Shown in pieces: positions 62,836-64,000 of a stretch of DNA of 64,000 bases. The position numbers and the translations under genes are program-made. Positions within the stretch are counted from its first letter, which is position 1. Each line of letters starts with the position of its first letter. The notes under the pieces were generated by a model. It was given only the letters and a program-made list of their open reading frames with translations. It did not search any database and had not been told where the DNA came from. This DNA comes from Ziziphus jujuba (lineage: Eukaryota; Streptophyta; Magnoliopsida; Rosales; Rhamnaceae): positions 16,883,001-16,947,000 of the forward strand of contig NC_083380.1 of NCBI RefSeq assembly GCF_031755915.1, given 5' to 3'.

Positions 62836-63329
62836 ACATATGCTAAAATAAAATTAACAAAAAAAAAAAAAAGGTTCATTTTAGAAAGCACATAATTAAC
62901 AAGTCCTTATAGTTTGGGTTATCCAATCTTGCACAGTGATTATAAAATTCAAGGGTCTGAAGTGGTATATCAGAATATTTAATAAGTTTTTTTTAAAAGC
63001 GCTTTTGCATGATCTCCAGCTCGAGGCAACATCTCTAGATGAGGTAGTCCCGTGAAAGGCTAGTCTTAGTATAATAACAAGATAAATGCTAGTTATTTGT
63101 CACCATTGTTAAAAAAAAAAAAAAAAAAATAACTTCAAAGTTTTCTTATGGTCGTGATGGAAAACTATGAAGCTCTTCCTTACCATTCTCTGATTATTGT
63201 TTCAATCACTGAAATTTAAAAATGCATTTGCAGCTTATATTAATCCGTATAAGATTCATTTTGTTCATTAAAAATTTTAGTATTTTACTAAATTTATATA
63301 TATATATTTTTGAAAGCAAAACTTGATAC
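62836..63329. other. AT-rich spacer, no gene seen
   Basis: Contains poly-A runs (62861-62873, 63111-63129). A less AT-rich island at 62995-63060 (TCTCCAGCTCGAGGCAACAT) with a TGGTATATCAGA phrase just before it (62962-62973) may be a degraded retroelement junction, but nothing firm can be said. Confidence 0.4.
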
Positions 63330-63605
63330 TTCTCATTAAGAATAACAATGTTACAAGCATCTTTCTTAAGAGAAATAATCAAAACCTCAAGTTCATCCTC
63401 CATCCATGCTATATAAGAAGAAGACAGAGATAAAGAATGACATGCTTAGATATGAGCTGCCTTATTTGCTTCTCTTGGTGCAAGCGAACATATAAACTGA
63501 CTATTAGAAGCTAAGACATATTTCATATCTTCTAATAGAAAACAATTAGAACCTAAAAAAGATCTTGGATCGTGAATGATATGACAACCAGTGTGGATGG
63601 ATGAG
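63330..63605 (-). pseudogene. LINE-type RNase H domain remnant
   Basis: On minus the reading HIIHDPRSFLGSNCFLLEDM..YVLASNSQFICSLAPREANK followed by AAHI(stop)ACHSLSLS and SSYIAWMEDELEVLIIS corresponds to the C-terminal RNase H domain of plant non-LTR retrotransposons, whose hallmark is 'PREANxAAHxLA'. One in-frame stop interrupts the helix after AAHI. The fragment is bounded on its upstream side by the Cassandra-like LTR. No reverse transcriptase is visible. Confidence 0.7.
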
Positions 63606-63626
63606 GGGTATTGATAGGCTACTTGA

Positions 63627-63928
63627 TGTCCAATTCTACATCGCCCATATGTGAAATAAATGATGGTTCAAATATAATAATAGTCACTTTTATAATGATG
63701 AAACCTTTTAAGATAAATTAATTTTAGAGTTTGAAAGAATTTCGAAGTTAAGCGCTTTCAGGTGAGGTAATCCAATAATGGATGACCTATTGGAAAACTT
63801 TAAACAAAAAAGTCCTATACCAAATGTGGTGACTCTAAATAAAAAAAACCCATACTGAGTGCCATGACCAAATTAAGGATAATATTGACGGAGAGTGATA
63901 GGTCTGCCAGTGGAGGCAAGATGTTACA
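63627..63928 (+). mobile_element. Cassandra-like TRIM LTR carrying a 5S rRNA-like domain
   Basis: The segment TGTCCAATTC..GATGTTACA (302 bp) is followed after two bases by TGGTATTAGAGTC (63931-63943), a slightly degraded tRNA-iMet primer-binding site, so it is a 5' LTR on the plus strand. Bases 63731-63800 resemble plant 5S rRNA: TTCGAAGTTAAGCG (A-box region), then GGTAATCC, then AATGGATGACCTATTGGAAA (C-box region), in 5S order and spacing. This combination defines Cassandra TRIMs. The rest of the element runs off the window, so the 3' LTR and TSD cannot be checked. Confidence 0.85.
63731..63800 (+). ncRNA. 5S rRNA-like domain inside the TRIM LTR (not a functional 5S gene)
   Basis: Resembles roughly the middle of plant 5S rRNA, including the RNA polymerase III internal promoter elements (A box near 63742-63762, C box near 63777-63797). 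Several substitutions are visible (for example ATCCAATAATGGATGACC where 5S has ACTAGGATGGGTGACC). The 5' and 3' portions of 5S are missing or unrecognisable, so it is a captured domain. Confidence 0.75.
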
Positions 63929-64000
63929 AATGGTATTAGAGTCTATACCTGGCTAGAAGTGTGCTAGAAAGGATGTTGGGCTAAAGGGGGGGGGGGGGAT
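63929..64000 (+). other. Start of the TRIM internal region, ending in a G run
   Basis: The primer-binding site is at 63931-63943. The window ends in an imperfect poly-G stretch (63986-63998), which would be the purine-rich, PPT-like part of this very short internal region. Confidence 0.5.

Overview
This is nuclear DNA of a flowering plant, most likely a eudicot. The genes are split by AT-rich GT..AG introns, long AT and poly-A/T tracts lie between them, and several plant-specific families are present (GPI-anchored lipid-transfer protein, ALMT anion channel, HMA-domain protein). I could not assign a species. I recognise no operon, CRISPR array or bacterial sequence.

Layout. 1-1955 (+) holds the last two exons of a conserved plant protein. 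2832-3705 (-) is a GPI-anchored lipid-transfer-like protein. 6908-7471 (+) is an unrecognised 111-residue basic protein. 8621-9350 (+) is an HMA-domain protein with a CxxC site. A roughly 25-kb gene-poor block (about 9.4-35 kb) is mostly transposon. Three larger genes follow: an ALMT-type anion channel (35129-39159, +, 6 exons, 614 aa), the PP2A scaffold subunit A (43395-50743, +, 12 coding exons, 587 aa) and a membrane-anchored aspartyl protease resembling APCB1 (51968-57693, -, 9 exons, 567 aa). The last 6 kb is a tandem duplication of the protease's upstream region, a foldback element, a LINE remnant and a Cassandra-like TRIM with a 5S-rRNA-like segment that runs off the window.

The most informative structure is a transposon nest at 11424-25483, whose order of insertion can be read from target-site duplications (TSDs). 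The outermost layer is a non-autonomous Mutator-like element (about 1.3 kb without its insertions; 9-bp TSD AAACTAAAT; roughly 220-bp inverted termini) that carries fragments resembling a plant PP2C phosphatase and a glycine-rich protein. It was entered by a 12.4-kb LTR retrotransposon (TSD TGATG, 2.8-kb LTRs, tRNA-iMet primer site, gag zinc-knuckle remnant) and by a 396-bp TRIM (TSD GTTTT). The retrotransposon was in turn entered by a 2972-bp solo LTR (TSD ACAAC) and a 1.27-kb inverted-repeat DNA element (TSD GTC). A separate 1519-bp solo LTR (TSD CCCAC) lies at 27942-29460.

The genes are ordinary, functionally unrelated neighbours. All exon models come from reading splice sites and frame by eye; every multi-exon model listed as a complete gene stays in frame. 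I found no new biological system. What deserves attention is the TE stratigraphy, the gene capture, the 5S-carrying TRIM, a sequence module shared by two LTR families, and the duplicated protease promoter.
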